Below are positions 1-13,754 of a stretch of DNA of 64,000 nt, piece after piece. Within the stretch, counting starts at the first letter, position 1, and the number at the start of each line of letters is the position of its first letter. Position numbers and translations under genes: made by a program. The notes under the pieces were generated by a model. It was not told the origin of the DNA, made no database searches, and saw nothing but the letters and a program-made list of their open reading frames with translations. Source of the stretch: Urophycis tenuis (Eukaryota; Chordata; Actinopteri; Gadiformes; Phycidae); assembly GCA_036785325.1 (NCBI GenBank), contig JAXIVH010000016.1:1875057-1939056 (forward strand). The letters are read 5' to 3'.

Positions 1-102
1 AGTAGAAGGTGTATAGTGTATAAGTAATAGGATTTGTTTGTTTGGTAACGACTGAGTCAAATAGGCTAACCATCCGTGCTGTCTCAGGTTCCCCCTCCCC
101 CC

Positions 103-153
<51 letters not shown>

Positions 154-478
154 CACACACACACACATCGTATATCTGCAGTGGTTAACAAACAGTATCT
201 ACGTACAGGATAGGTTATGACAAAGTATTTTGTACATTTTTCAGAAAAAAGTATCACAGTTTATATTGTTGGCAGTGGAGTCGGCGTATGAAGATATTCT
301 AGCCAGAGCGCTATTCAACAGCCATTCAACATCGTGTTCTCCTGTCTGTGTAAGGGTTGTGTTCTGTGGCCTCATCCAGCAGTCCTCCAAACACCGGTCA
401 TTTCATCGGCACTGGCCATGCACTTCACTGAGGACGCCACACCAAGTTGTCCTCAGATTGCAATGAAGGTGTTCACTA

Positions 479-529
<51 letters not shown>

Positions 530-1126
530 GCTAACCTCATCCATTCAAACATGTTATTTGTAAAAGGGAAAAGGAAAATAAGAAACATGTGCCTTTTAAG
601 AAAAAGAAAAAAAAAAAAAGCTTCAAATCAGATTCGTACCCCTTTTGACTTTTCCCATAATAACGCATTTCTTGTCTCAGTGGTCCGCACGTGATTGTAG
701 TTTTCCTCTTGTTTCTCGTTTGCTTCCCCCCCTCCCATCGATTGGCTGGGCTATCCAATTGGGACGGGCGGCCCAGTCTGCCCTCTGTTAACAAATGAAC
801 CGCAGTCCTCCTGTGAGGAGTTTACCTTCCCTCTCGCGTTCTTCCTTTAGTCACTTTCAAGGAAGTGCTACAGTTGGCACTTGTTACCTCAAACAAATGT
901 TTGTTTTGTTTTGGTTTTGTTTTTTTGCGATAGGAAAGCGTTGTCTGGTATAACTTTCCCTACTCCCCTAATGGTCCCTCCAATGCCGTGGGATTTTGCG
1001 TTAGCCAATCAAGAGAAAGGGTATAATGTATGTTTAGTTCTGGGAGTTTATTCAGTCACACATCAGAGTTTCTCTATTTTTCTTAAATCATAAATTTTAA
1101 TAGCCTTTATAGGATAGAAACAATAG

Positions 1127-1172
<46 letters not shown>

Positions 1173-1509
1173 CTGGGATCTGCGAACAACGCGGTAAACA
1201 GAACGCGTGTTACAGGCCGGCCGTCTGTCTGTCCGGGGTGCTCTGCGTGGGGGGTGGACGTCTTCACGGCAACGCGACTTTCTTCCTTCAGTGTTTTGAC
1301 CCGAGTGTCTTCGCCGCACGTCGCTGCCGTGACGACACAGAGCGCTCCGCGGCGGGCGGCGGGCGGCTCTCCGGTCAAACCTCAACGTCTCCAAAACCCA
1401 GAGCCTATCGTTGCTATGCCCTTTACGTTTTGTTGCACCCTTTTAGGCACATTGTCCTCAAAGTCATTGCTGTTGTAGTTTGCACGTGCCTAGTCTTTTT
1501 TTTTTTAAT

Positions 1510-1552
<43 letters not shown>

Positions 1553-4368
1553 TTCCACCCCAATGTTCAAAAGCACTTAGTGGAGGCCACCACCGTTACC
1601 TAAAGAATACTGTAGTTGTAGTTGTTTGCGGAGGTCGGGTGGAACAGGGCCTCAGCTGTCCTGGAATGGTTCTAGTGCCAAAAGCCCCCTTTGCTTTGGT
1701 CTGTTTTTCATTGGCTTTGGTCTGTTTTTTGTTTCTGGTCTGTTTTCATTAGTTTGGAGAACGGATCACCGTTTATGTCAATGGAAATGTGGTGTCTGAA
1801 CGTTTAGACATCTAATATTGTTGAACGCGAGAATTATAGACACGCACAAATTACTTTACATTTCTCTGTCAGACCACTCAAATGGAGTACATAGGAAATA
1901 ATTGTGAATTAATCACTGAGCTCTATTTTTTTAATGCAGGGCACTACACCCGTGTCGTATAGAATTTGCGTAGAATAAGCCTTTCTCTGTGTTTATGAAA
2001 CAAAATGGGACACAAACCCATTTCTATTTTAATCGTGTTAGCACTTATTGGGTTGTTTTGTTATTTTAAGTAAAGCTTATATCCCTGTCAGTATGGTTTT
2101 GTGTCTGTGGCACAAATGGGTATCAAGATGAAAGTGATTGTTCAGGGGATGATTGACAGAAGATTGAGAATGGAGGTGCTATCTATTTTAAGAATATTTG
2201 GCCAATTTCAAAGTTAGCATTTTGTCACTATAGAGTACAGTAGTAAACAATGACACATGCAATACATGTAATCCTAGTTTTGCATTAGTTTACATGCAGT
2301 ATAACGGACGCCACCAGTTCATTTCCAATGCCAAAAAAAAATATATATACATGTAAGAAGAGTGCTTTTTGTAAAGCTCCCATGCTCAGGTTGTCATTGG
2401 ATGAAATTTGCCCAAGCATCGATTCAACATGCTATTAATAATGTCCACTAGCAGACTGTATAAACCAAAAAACTAACAAGCCTGGAGTTAGACTCCAGCA
2501 TTGTACTGTGTTTTTATCCTCGGCGTGTGGAAGAATACGAAAAACAAACCCAATAAGGTGACGTGTCTACAGTTTGGAGGTATGCGCGGCCGTGCCATGT
2601 TCTCCACCCCAACTGTTTATCCCCCCCACTTCCCCATCATCTGTTTTCACTCCTCAGATTAATTTTGTTTCGAGTTGTTTTATAGACTAGTTCTGGGGGG
2701 GGGGGGGCGGGGGAACAAATGAAAAGATAGACATTTATTCACAGTCTGCATGAAGGTTACTCATGGGTTACTTTCACATCCAGTGTGTCTACAAATCTGC
2801 TGCTGTTTTTTAAACCCGTATAAAGGGGAAAAAAAGAAACCGCATACTTGCCTCTCATACTGGCTCAAGAATGTATCCAGCCTCTCACAGCGAGGACTAC
2901 ATTTCTGAGATGGACGACTAAATATGCAATACAGATTACACTTACAGAGTGCATTTCTACATGAGACATGTAATTGCTTCCTTTTGTTATTATTCTTTGT
3001 TGTTGTTTTTTTTCAAATATAAGCTATACACATAAGAGGGGACCTGCATTTATCTTCTCTCTGTCTCTCTTCAGGCCTGATCTGTTCAGGAAACACCATC
3101 ACGTGTCGGCAGATGATTACTTTTCACCGCACAAATAAAGCCTGTTATGTTAAGACGACAAGTTGACCAAAGCAAGTTATACAGACGAATTCAACATGTA
3201 CCCGCGAAATTCTTTGGAGAGAATTGTACAGTTCTTTGTTTTTTAACACATTTTGTATTCTATCTCGGATGGCTTTGGTCAAGTTGTGAAATACTGTGAA
3301 TAGAATAGGTTTTAGTCTTTTCACTCAAAACTGTTTGTGAAAGTAATCGACCAGCTTGAATCTAAAAGTTTGCACTACCCAAATATTGTTTTGAAAATCT
3401 ATTTTGTATAAAACATATGCAGACATTAACTTTAAAAAAAAAATTATCAAGGGCAGATCATATTTCACTGGGATATACTTTCTTTAAAACTTTGTTTTGC
3501 TTAAAATTTCAATTATGTACATATATTCAATTATGTAAATGTCTGTCTCAAAATACTCTTTTCTATCTCATCTGTATTATTTCTCCATGTAGTGTGAATC
3601 GTGTTGATCTTTTCCTCCATTGATTAAATGTTGAAATGTAGGCCTATGTCTCCGTGGTACTTTTCAAAAATTGTATACTGACGCATATATTCAACTAATT
3701 AAATTCTCAACAATATAAATGGTTATCACGGCCGGCACTTGCTCTCCCACCAATAAATGCGCTTTTTTCATGGTGACGCTTGTTTTGTTTTTGTGAAGGG
3801 GATCCCTCGTACTACACCATGAGCATCCGACTCCTATCTAATATCCATCTACAGCAAGTCCCAACGTGTAGGCCCAGAGCTATAGAGTAAAACATGTTCT
3901 CTCTATAGCTCTGTGTAGGCCTATAGTAAACGAGTGGCTGCCATCGGTGTGCAGTTGGCCTGCTGTAAATGTTCCAACAAATGGCAACTCGCTCGCTCCA
4001 CGTGAACATTCTGCCTCAACTGTTGTGCGCCGAAACTTTAGAAGGAGGTTTTTCTTGTCATGAGTCTAGATGTATCTTCGTAGGCATGCAGTTCGACAAG
4101 ATTAGATGGTTAGAAAAGGTAAAAGGCTAATTTGTTGCTACACATCACAACGTGGACTCGGCTGTACCCTATCACTTGCAGACAGGCGATTCACAGTCAC
4201 ACTGGACAGCACCTGTGCTCCACAGTGTGTAGGGTCGCAGCCCGTCCAGGCGCTCCCTTCTCATGTGATCCGTGCTTTTCACCTTATTCTTTCAACCGCT
4301 TCAACAACATCCGCATCGGGTATGCGAATAGTTATTTTCATCGTACCTTTATTTCAATAAAATCAAGA
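1..4368. other. 5' flank of fgf1; no recognised gene
   Basis: This stretch holds no protein I recognise. It contains (CA)n tracts near 108-168 and 492-530, (TA)n tracts near 1127-1171 and 1512-1547, and a G run near 2694-2710. Short open frames here are low-complexity or lack any family resemblance. AATAAA-like signals (for example near 3133) mean part of it could be the 3' UTR of a neighbour lying to the left, but nothing in the sequence proves it. The last few hundred bases before 4369 should include fgf1 promoter and 5' UTR sequence; I could not place a transcription start. Confidence 0.5.
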
Positions 4369-6126
4369 ATGGCGGATGGAGATGCAGTCGTTATATCCAC
4401 GGGTCCTGCGAGATACGACAACGACCTGATGCTAGACTATAAAAATAGGATGCGCTTATATTGCCTGAATGGCGGACACCACCTCCAGATGCTCCCAGAT
4501 GGGACGGTGCAAGGCCAGCGGGATGAGGATGACGTCTACAGTAAGTAGGCCCGGACAAAAATAAAAACGTTGTGTGACGCATCTTGACATTCCAGTGTTG
4601 AATGAATAACTGTGCTGGATCTTCTCTACACCCACGCTATTTTTTGTTTTTTAGTAGAACAGCCCCATTTACCTCACGGCTAGGCCATTCACTATCTGGT
4701 CTGTTCAGCTCGTCTCAAGGAGAGTGTAAACCTGCTTGGCAGTATCGGTGTTTATGGTTTCTTTTAAAGACATATATATAAATATGTATTTATTAATATA
4801 GTCTTTTATACATATCATGACTCATCAATATAGTCCTACATAGCGATACATGATTGGGACTTTGGATTATGATCTATTATCTGATGAATTTATCACAGGT
4901 TGTATCAAACATCTTAAGAATGACATTCACGTCAGTTCAATTAAAACGCTGCATCTGCAACAATGTTTTTTAACAGACTGCAAATGGCACAGCATTGTGT
5001 AGCTTATGTTGGTCCTCCAAAAACACATCTTTACAATTTTCAGGATGTCTTTTTTCCCAGCTTGTGAAGCCCTTCCCTCTGCTCTCTTGTCAGCTGTCCT
5101 GAGACTTAAGGCCGTGGAACCTGGCGTGGTTGTGATTCAGGGGGTGGAGACGGGGAAATATCTGGCCATGAGCAACGCAGGCCACTTGCATAGCTCTGTG
5201 AGTATCTTAGATACAGAAAGATATAAAGAAAAATAGTGACTAGTCAATCTGTCACCATCATCTGAATGTGAGCACCTACACACTCACCTCTAATTAGGTC
5301 AACTTAACCTTAGATGAACTACACATTTCAGCTTTGCAGAAGCCATGTATACTGTACATATTAAGTACACATGTTGTTGCTTCCACTTAAAGACTAAATC
5401 TCAATGTTTCTAATCAGAAGAGCAGGTAATTTGATTTGACTGGTGCTCATAGAGACAACACACAGCACTAACTAAAGGATATCAAGGTGTATAACTCTGA
5501 GCTGAATACAATGACCTCGATATAAGAGTGACCAGGAGAAAAACTTTGTTTTAAAAAATTAAAGTGGAAATTGTTGGAAGTTTCAACTTTTTGGAGAAAA
5601 AAAAAAGATCTGGATAGATGTGAGCAGAGTTGTCTGTAATGCACAACTTCATGTTTGGTGTAGATCAGGCTTGGGCGTGGTGTTGTGCAGTAATAGGATT
5701 TGGTCGTCTCCAGTGTCACCATGAAACCATCTTCTACCTTGAAAGCCTACTCATCTCTTCTATAGTAGAATATGTATAGAGTCTAATGAGAGGGCTTCAT
5801 CCCCACAGTTTAAGATTAGCAGACATCTACAACCGAATGGGTAAAAAATAGAGGCAGATCCTGTCAGGCCTTAGCCCCATTGAGACCTATACATGAAACA
5901 CCCTTAATCACAGTGTTGTAAGGAGGAAGCTAGCAACTAAGATCACTGCCAACTCTATCATATGAATACTTGGAAATTGTACATCTTCATGCATGTTGGC
6001 TTTTTTGGGGAATAGATATGATCTTAAAATGTAGTCATGTGATTTGTTTGCAACCTTTAGGCTAACTTTTGGTTTAGATTGTGAGAAGCATCATGTGATT
6101 TAACTGATGAAAGAGGGTGTTCATGC

Positions 6127-6219
<93 letters not shown>

Positions 6220-6488
6220 TTTGTCTTTGTACATTTTCTGAATCATGTCCACCCTCCCCCACTTCCGCTGTCGTGTATTTGTCTTAGTGCACAGTAAGTG
6301 ATGAGTCTTACTTTGTGGAGACGCTGGAACAGAACCACTACAATACCTATCAGCCCCAGAAGTACAAGGAGAGGAGCTGGTATGTGGGCCTGAAGAAGAA
6401 TGGAAAGCCAAAGCCAGGCCCTCGGACCCACATCGGGCAGAAGGCAATCTTCTTCCTCCCGCGAAGGCTGGATGACACGGGGGAGTAA
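4369..6488 (+). CDS. fgf1: Fibroblast growth factor 1 (acidic FGF)
   Basis: Secreted heparin-binding mitogen that signals through FGF receptor tyrosine kinases. Three coding exons: 4369-4540, 5094-5197 and 6288-6488, with phases that close on 158 residues (human FGF1 has 155). The middle exon is 104 bp, the family's standard size. Visible hallmarks are the beta-trefoil segments LYCLNGGHHLQMLPDGTV, VETGKYLAMSNAGHLHSS and NHYNTYQPQKY, then the heparin-binding loop GLKKNGKPKPGPRTH followed by IGQKAIFFLP. There is no signal peptide, as expected for FGF1, which leaves the cell by a non-classical route. The start ATG lies directly upstream of MADGDAVV, in the usual position before the core. Intron 2 has a (GT)n tract of about 90 bp just before exon 3. 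I cannot tell fgf1a from fgf1b. Confidence 0.95.
6127..6218 (+). repeat. (GT)n microsatellite in fgf1 intron 2
   Basis: About 45 uninterrupted GT dinucleotides lying roughly 70 bp upstream of the exon 3 acceptor. Long GT tracts in this position are length-polymorphic and can affect splicing; no functional claim is made. Confidence 0.97.
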
Positions 6489-8763
6489 TTACGGTTACCT
6501 TCTATTCATGAACCATGTAGAAGGTGGCGTTTCAAACTTGTACACTTGTATCACAACCTTCGCCTTTGGTGCGCCACTATATTTATAACCGTGAATCGGA
6601 TGTGAGACTGTCTATTGTGTCCTTGTTCAGGTACGGGTGTGGCCAGTGTCCATGTCTTGTGGTATGATAGATGATACAACGGTAGTTTTCTGCTGAAATA
6701 ACCAGCATGACCAATCCTCATAAATGTAATTATGTGAAAGTACTATTGATTTAATTCCACACCTCCTGCACATTACTCTCATATTAAATAACTATATGAG
6801 CCACTCAATGGAGAGTTATTAGATTATTGACAACCTGACAAGTGTGTCCATATCCTTCATGGCATCCTTCTGACCATCAAGTGCTGGTGGTACCAGCTAT
6901 TTGAGAGGGGGAGGGGTCAGTCCAAAGAACACTGGCAAACATTACAGACATTCAGCTGACATGAAGCTTTTTAATAATATTTTAAAACATCTCATAACAA
7001 TACAACCCAAAGCAGCTCTACATTACACAAACAAGCAAGTTTTTTCATTCTCATGGTCTGAAACTTTTTCCATAGATACTCAACATTGTGTGTGAGGCTG
7101 AACTCAAAGTGCTCCATGTCCTGGTTCCATGTTCAAATACTTGAAACAGTACTCCACTTGAGCCAATAAGGAGACGCCTATTCATTGTGATAACCATAGA
7201 AGGAGTATGTTTTGGTGTATTTCACAAGTATGATTAGCAACATAAACATGAAATAAGTCACCCGTATGTTTACTGTATATACGTATAGATCATCCTGGGT
7301 TTATTGATGTGTCTAAAGTGCACCTGCATACAACATTCTCTGATAGCAGGGTTTTGACACCTACTACATTTCTACATCGCACCATATGTAAGCAACCATC
7401 TAAAAAATAAAATGAACAAAAATATATACACATTTTCTCTTGAAATAATGCAGTACCCTTCCAAGTTAATCTCAACCCAGAAATGCATCAGAATCTGGGC
7501 CAAATTTCAAAGTTATGATTTTCGAAAGGTTAATTATTCTGAACAAAACATCTATGTCAAATATATAATGGTGCAGCTGATCCCAGTAGCAATGAATCAC
7601 ATGCTAAATGAACTTAAATATGAACGTGTTAGATGCAGCATGGGCATAGATCATATGTTTGAGCTAAGAGAACAAGGCCCTCACATCCACCTGAAAGTCA
7701 GTGGCTCCCTTCTTGTTCAATGTAATTGTGTCATAATGGGTCACTTTGACCTCTTGGATGCTAGATTTTTGAACATGTTTTGTTATGTTCTCAAAACACC
7801 AGAACAACCACTTAAAAATCAGAGGGATTACACAAAACATTTGCCTGATAGGCTAAATAAAATGAAAGTTCCTGCTGTGGGAGTGAATGTGTGTTTGTGC
7901 CATTACACTATCAACTTGATAAAATATAACATTGCTTTGCTAGCATGAATGTGGATGCCAATTTCAGGCCTGTGATTACTAAAGCAAATGCTAATACTGC
8001 CCTCTATAGGCTTAATAGCAATGTTGTTCAAAGCCAAAAAAAAAGTGAATGGTGTGATAATACATTAGCCGCAACATTAACAGCATGATCCTACCTTGTC
8101 TCTGAGGTGAATATTGCATTATAAAAACACAGTATAACCATCACACCTAGTTATCATGAGGGGAACTTTACAATGTGTTTTGCATGCTCATCACAAGTCT
8201 TCAAAGCAAGTGTTGAAAGTTCATAAAGCCAGTGAGCTCTTAGTCAAAGTATCACCAACAGAAGACTCTTCCCTATTGACTTGAAGGGGCTAATGCATGC
8301 CAGTACACTACCATCAAAACAATATAAGGCATTAATCAATATGTTACAGATGTATATGTGAAAGCACTTAACATTAGCCACTATGGACTACATAGAAAGA
8401 CTAATACTGTTACAAATTACCATCAATATATTTCAAACAAAAACAAGTCAGGATTCCGGATTTCTTTTTTTTTGTCGTTTTGTTTTCGTCGAGTTTGTTT
8501 GCAGCCCAACCTCATCGTTTGGAGGAGGGGCGGCGACGGTCTGGGGCTCCTACGGTCGATCCAGTGAGAACTGTTCCAGGTCCGCTTCCCCCGGAAGGTT
8601 CTGTGTGATCAAAGAGTTTGACGAGAGGGACAGGAGAATCATTGGGGGCTGGAAGGGCCACCACGAGAGAGACACGCCATCGTTATCATGGCGTTGTGCC
8701 GTCCGGGGATCCCTGCCGGCTTATTGTTGCGCTGTGTGTGGATGGTGCCATCATACCATACCT
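6489..8763. other. Convergent 3' UTR interval, fgf1 and ndfip1
   Basis: fgf1 (plus) and ndfip1 (minus) point towards each other here, so both 3' UTRs should lie within this AT-rich interval. The longest open frame (7412-7948, 178 codons) has no recognisable domain and reads like chance AT-rich sequence. I could not fix the polyadenylation sites. Confidence 0.6.
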
Positions 8764-11700
8764 CTAATAAATAAAGAGCACCCGTGTCCTAGGGAGGGTG
8801 GCGTAGGCAGGGTCTGCCAGCTTGCGCACTCTGGAGTAGTTTACGAACCCTCTGATGAAGAGCATGAAGCCTGCAGCAGGAGAGAAGCAACATTTCGGTT
8901 GGGTTTACGTTTTAACCGTGCTGGGCGGTAAACACTTCAAAAAAGGACGTGCGCGTGGTTGAAACGCGCGGAATCACTCACCCAGGGCCAGGAAAACCCA
9001 CCACAGCCAGTACTGCTCATTGAAGTAGCCCGGGAAATAGGTGGAGAACTGAAACAAAAGACATTGGGTCCGGTCAGATGACTGTACCATAAACATTCAG
9101 CTGGTTTGATGCCAAACAATAACGCTGACACACCCAGCCCGATAAGAAAAGAGAAAACCCCCATAAACTGAATTATTTTACAACGATGTGGGTGTCCAAG
9201 TGATTGTACTCAACGAGAGCAGACGCGTTTGCAAACTCAACTCTTTGAAAGGGCTGACGGGTGGTGGATGTACGCGTTAAGAGTGAAGGCAGTCTAAAAT
9301 AAGATGATTCATATGTAAAGTAAACGGGTGAACAAGTTTGTTTCACTTCCTTTCACTTTACATTTGTTTCAACCAATCATGTCGCTGGAGGCAGGGATCT
9401 GTAGGCGATTGACAAACTCTCCCAACAGAAGTTAAACGTTAAAAAAAAGTCTCTAAAAGGTTTCAAATAACCACGTAGGCTGGCCACGGTGGAAATATGT
9501 GTGCAAGTGGAAGCTTCATCCACTCGCACTGATGAGATTTCTTTGGTGGAATATCTTTCAAGGAAAACAGGCATAACTCCGCCCCTTTCCGTTTCAGGTG
9601 TCAAACCCGGTGCGGCCTCTCCCAAGAAGCTCTGCTCAAGTATAGCAGGCAGGACTGAAGCTGACGTGTCCTACCCTGACAATGAGGACCCATTTGATGA
9701 GGGACAAGCCAAATCCAGAGATGGCCCCGTATCGGCCCGCTGCCGACGTGGTCAAGCAGAACGACAGGAAGAAGCCGATCCAGTTGAACAGGAATGCCAC
9801 TGAAGGAGGGGAAGACAGTTGTGTCAACTCCAAACACTAGCTTTGGCTAACATGTAAAATGTTGTGTCAAGTAGCAGAGGCCTGGTATGTAACGGTACAC
9901 AAGCTGCCCGAGATGTTCTTACTGAAGAAAGTGAGCATGAAGATGCCATCGTTTCCTATCCGCAGCTGGTCGGCATCTTCAAAGTCATCCCGGGCCACGA
10001 AGTCGTCCTCCTGCACCCACAAGCAAGACACAAGTGTTGTTCAGCTTCGACTACATCTCTTTTTGGGCCCTGATGAAGGGAGCTATATAAATCCAATTTA
10101 TCATTATTAACTCTCAAGCCTTTCAAAATAACAACATGTGCAATAATGCTAATTAGCATTTGTTGCACCGGCTTGCCCTCCATTCACTGACACGTTATAC
10201 ATACAACCAAGAGAAAAAGCTCAAAGTGTCGCTTAAATGGGAGGCCTGGGTACCGTCACTCTGCCAGCAACCAATGGGATTGCAGCCTCAACTTTGGTTC
10301 TCTCCGCTTCATCGTAGGAGGGCAGTGTGGTGGCGACGTTGTAAGATGGGGGATTTGGGAAGCTTCCTCCGTCATCTTTGTAGTCAAAGAAGGCTGTGGA
10401 GCCAAAAATATATGCAGGTAACAAAATAACGTAACAATAGTGCAGGATGGCAATAAGCAAATTGGTTCAGTAATTTTATTTATAAAACCATTAACAAATG
10501 TTGACTCAATTAATAAGTGTTCAGTTAAAAAAGTAACATGGGGTCGGAGAAAAACAGCCTTAGAATGTTAGAACAAATGCTGCAATGTATTTCAATTGCA
10601 ATGTAATACTTGCCGCTGCATGTCTAAGGGTTCTGTTTACAAATAAGACCATTAGAGTTCTGAGTCTCTGGATAGTGAGACGACTCAGGAGGCTTCTCCT
10701 TACCTGCATTTGCTGCAGCGACACTGCTGTAGGGTGGAGGCGCATCCTGCGTGGGGGCCTCGTGGGAAGCCTGGGCGGGCTCCTCTTCATTTACCAGCTG
10801 ACAAAAACATGATCACAGTCAACAGTGGCTCACCTGACTTAAAATATAAGATACAATGGGAGAGCTGTGGGTAGTAGGCAAAAATAATAGGTATAGGCCT
10901 TAATCAGCATGTGCATAAGACATGTGGTAAGCAGCATTTCCTTTCTGGAAAATCTCAAGTCTGACTCAACAGCCCCCAAAGAAATGTAGGCCTACATGTT
11001 GAAACACAAATCGGGCTACGATGTGCTAAATAGTAATCAGATGAGGTGCTCAAACTGATTGTACACATCAACCTTTCAGACATCAAGAGGACACGCCTGT
11101 GATTCTATTGTTACCTAGTTGTACTCCAAGCCTCTGGTGTAGTATTTCTAGTTGCGTGACACTATATCATGGGTGTTACATTCCACATTGACGACCATAT
11201 ATTCATATTACATCATGGGTGTTACATTTCCAAACAGATAATCAGCCACATGACATCATGGGTGTTACATTACCAACCCGCACGATCATTTGGTCAGTAC
11301 CTTCAGACGAGGCATAATGCATGTATGTAAGGCATGGCAAGTACATGTAACGTATGACTAGTGTATGTAACGATCGGCTGGTAACGCCTTGCTGGTGTAT
11401 GTAACACATGGCTAGTATATGCAGCGTATGACTAGAATATGTAACGCGCGGCTAACATAGGTAACGCGTTGCTGGTGTATGAAACGCATGGCTAGTGAAT
11501 CACATCCGATGCTAAACAACCTTCGCCAAAACAATTAACTAGTTAGTCCGAGCTGAAAATACCACCTAGCTACATTGGATGTTGCATTTGTAAAACTTGA
11601 CAGTTACAACCAAACGAATGACCAAATGGCTTAATTATAAACAAGTGTTAGTCCAACTCTGGCCCACCCGTAAACAACCCCTAGTTCAGTTTTCCACTGA

Positions 11701-11802
11701 CTGTTAACCGTAGCTAACTTATAGCCAGATAATTGTTGATATCAGTAAATGCAAAACTAGGCCTACCTCTTGATATCTCACGTTGCTGTTCTGCTCTGCC
11801 AT
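8764..11802 (-). CDS. ndfip1: NEDD4 family-interacting protein 1
   Basis: Endosomal/Golgi membrane adaptor that recruits and activates HECT ubiquitin ligases of the NEDD4 family. Seven coding exons on the minus strand: 11802-11767, 10797-10704, 10393-10260, 10010-9923, 9799-9675, 9048-8982 and 8870-8764. Phases close on 216 residues (human 221). The PY motifs that bind WW domains are PPPY (about 32-35), PPSY (58-61) and LPSY (67-70). Three membrane segments follow, in exons 5-7, including AFLFNWIGFFLSFCLTTSA, and the C-terminus LPRTRVLFIY is the family's. The first exon encodes only 12 residues (MAEQNSNVRYQE) and is shorter than the human N-terminus. Confidence 0.96.
11166..11510 (+). repeat. 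Short tandem-like motifs in ndfip1 intron 1
   Basis: Two motif families sit side by side. ATCATGGGTGTTACATT occurs three times exactly (11166, 11212, 11255). From about 11310 a degenerate unit of about 20 bp resembling TATGTAACGCATGGCTAGTG recurs seven or eight times. Possibly a decayed minisatellite. Confidence 0.7.
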
Positions 11803-12024
11803 TCTAAAGGATTGATAGAACAGTGGAAAATGTCCACTATACGTTAATGAGATGTGTTAAAATGATCCTGGCGGACGATGAAGCTAAGATTTAGATCGCT
11901 AGCATAAGTCGGCCATCTTCACACAACCGACCGCTGACGGCTCGCTCTGTTATTCCGCCGCGCGTCACATGACCCGGGGGGACTAGCTGGAGTAGCCTCC
12001 TCGTGAGTAGAGGTAAACCCACAC

Positions 12025-12076
<52 letters not shown>

Positions 12077-12319
12077 CAGTTCAGTGTGGATTAAATGGTT
12101 TAATTTTGTTAAAAAGTTTAATTTTTAGCATCTTTTTTTATTAAACAACATCAAGTACTACAAAGCCTGTTTTTTCATTTTAAAAACGGAATCATCTCTG
12201 CTTATAAAAAAGAAAAAAACCTTGCTTTACAAAAAGAAAATGATTGTGCTTCATGATATTAATGGATAATCAAGGGGAGTGTAAACCACAGCACATTTCA
12301 AAAAGGCCTTGGCACATCT
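11803..12319. other. Interval between ndfip1 start and gnpda1 stop
   Basis: Should contain the ndfip1 promoter and 5' UTR (minus strand, GC-rich around 11930-11990 with CpGs) and the gnpda1 3' UTR. A minus-strand AATAAA lies at about 12139-12144 and would end gnpda1. An (AAT)n microsatellite occupies about 12026-12074. Confidence 0.6.
12026..12074 (+). repeat. (AAT)n microsatellite
   Basis: About 16 copies of a trinucleotide ATA/AAT repeat between the ndfip1 promoter region and the gnpda1 3' UTR. Confidence 0.97.
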
Positions 12320-13754
12320 TCAGTTTCTCTCCGAGGTAGGAGGAAGTGGATCCACCAGCCTGTTGTGAACGTGCAGCATCCCTAAACAGACAAGACAAGT
12401 TGGTTCAGGTTGTGGTTTTAAAAAGGGCATTCTGCTTACTACATACAGTGTATGTCCGAGTTTAAGTTTGTGAACAACGGTCATATCCAGTCAATAAACT
12501 ATAGCCTGCTGTAGAGTAACTATATATGGAAATGTAAAGATACCTTTGAAGTATTTTACAGTTTTGACCCTCAGTTCCAGAGTGGCATCTTCGTCACACA
12601 CAAACACAGTCTGTGGGTGCTGCTGGAATGCAGATACCGTCCACATGTGGTTCACACCCTCCTCTATAGCTTTGTACAAAGCAAAGGCCTTGTGTCCGCC
12701 AGTAATGAGAATCATGACCTGAACAGAAAACAGACAGCAAAACTTGAAATGAGGCAATTGGCACACACTGTTGTAGTCAAACAAACCGCAAATCGCAAAG
12801 TAAAACTTAAAACTGGAAAACAGGCAAGGCAAGGTATTGGCCTGACCTCCTTTGCGTCCATCACAGTGCCTACTCCCACTGTCAGGGCCATCGTGGGCAC
12901 CTTTGAGAGATCGCCGTCAAAGAATCGTGCATTAGCCTGGATGGTGTCCATCGCCAGGGTTTTCACTCTGGTCCGCGAAACCAGGCTAGAACCGGGCTCA
13001 TTGAAGGCAATGTGACCATCGGGTCCAATACCTGAAACAAAGGGAGAAGATTGATTATCAGTGGGGAATGATAGACTTTAACAATGTAATACTAGCAGTG
13101 TAAAGTAACAATTTAAAATTTTTGGTTGGAAACATATGTTCAGACGTTCTGCCATTTTTATCACCCCCAACGAAGAGTTCAATCCCCCCAGCATCTTGTA
13201 TCTTCTTCTCGAAGGCCTGGCACTCTGCCAGAAGATCTGCAGCATTGCCATCCAGAATGTGGACATTTTCTGCTCTTATATCGATGTACTTGAAGAAGTT
13301 ATTCCACATGAAGGAATGGTAGCTCTCCGGGTGATTTCTTGGAAGACCTGGGCAATTTCAGAAAAGTTAAAAGTAAATACCTTTGCACAGCAAATCACAG
13401 GACACATGCATCATTAACCATTCTCAGGCATTACCTACCAACATATTCATCCATGTTAAACGTTTTGACATACTGGAATGAGACTTCTCCATTCTTGTAG
13501 AACTCGATCAGTTTCTTGTAGCAACCAAGTGGTGTGCCACCTGAGCAGTGAGGAACAAGAAACATGCTCCATTAAACCGACGGCTCCGTTTAAGTAAGAT
13601 ATCTTATTTTTTGCTCAGGCATCCACTTACCAGTTGGAAGTCCCAATGTGAAATATCTGTCCGGACCAGGATTGAACAGTAAAATCTTGTTTCTTATGTA
13701 TTTTGCAGCCCACTCACTAACCTGATCATATTCATCAAGAATAATGAGTTTCAT
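12320..13754 (-). CDS. gnpda1: Glucosamine-6-phosphate deaminase/isomerase
   Basis: Cytosolic enzyme that converts glucosamine 6-phosphate to fructose 6-phosphate and ammonia, linking amino-sugar turnover to glycolysis. Six coding exons: 13754-13631, 13540-13439, 13347-13165, 13031-12847, 12718-12544 and 12381-12320. Phases close on 276 residues. Family motifs include [20 protein letters not shown] at the start, [10 protein letters not shown] around the catalytic aspartate, [16 protein letters not shown] and [20 protein letters not shown]. The 276-residue length matches human GNPDA2 and lacks the longer GNPDA1 tail. I name it gnpda1 because it adjoins ndfip1, as in other vertebrates; paralogue identity is therefore less certain than function. 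Confidence 0.93.

Noticed and set aside
3875..3913. 13-bp inverted repeat CAGAGCTATAGAG
   Set aside because: Short stem with a loop of about 13 bases in unannotated sequence; too weak to call a structured RNA.
6074..6447. Long Thr-His repeat frames on the minus strand
   Set aside because: Translation of the (GT)n microsatellite, opposite fgf1 exon 3.
7412..7948. 178-codon open frame between fgf1 and ndfip1
   Set aside because: AT-rich, with no recognisable motif, no paired splice context, and it lies in the expected 3' UTR interval.
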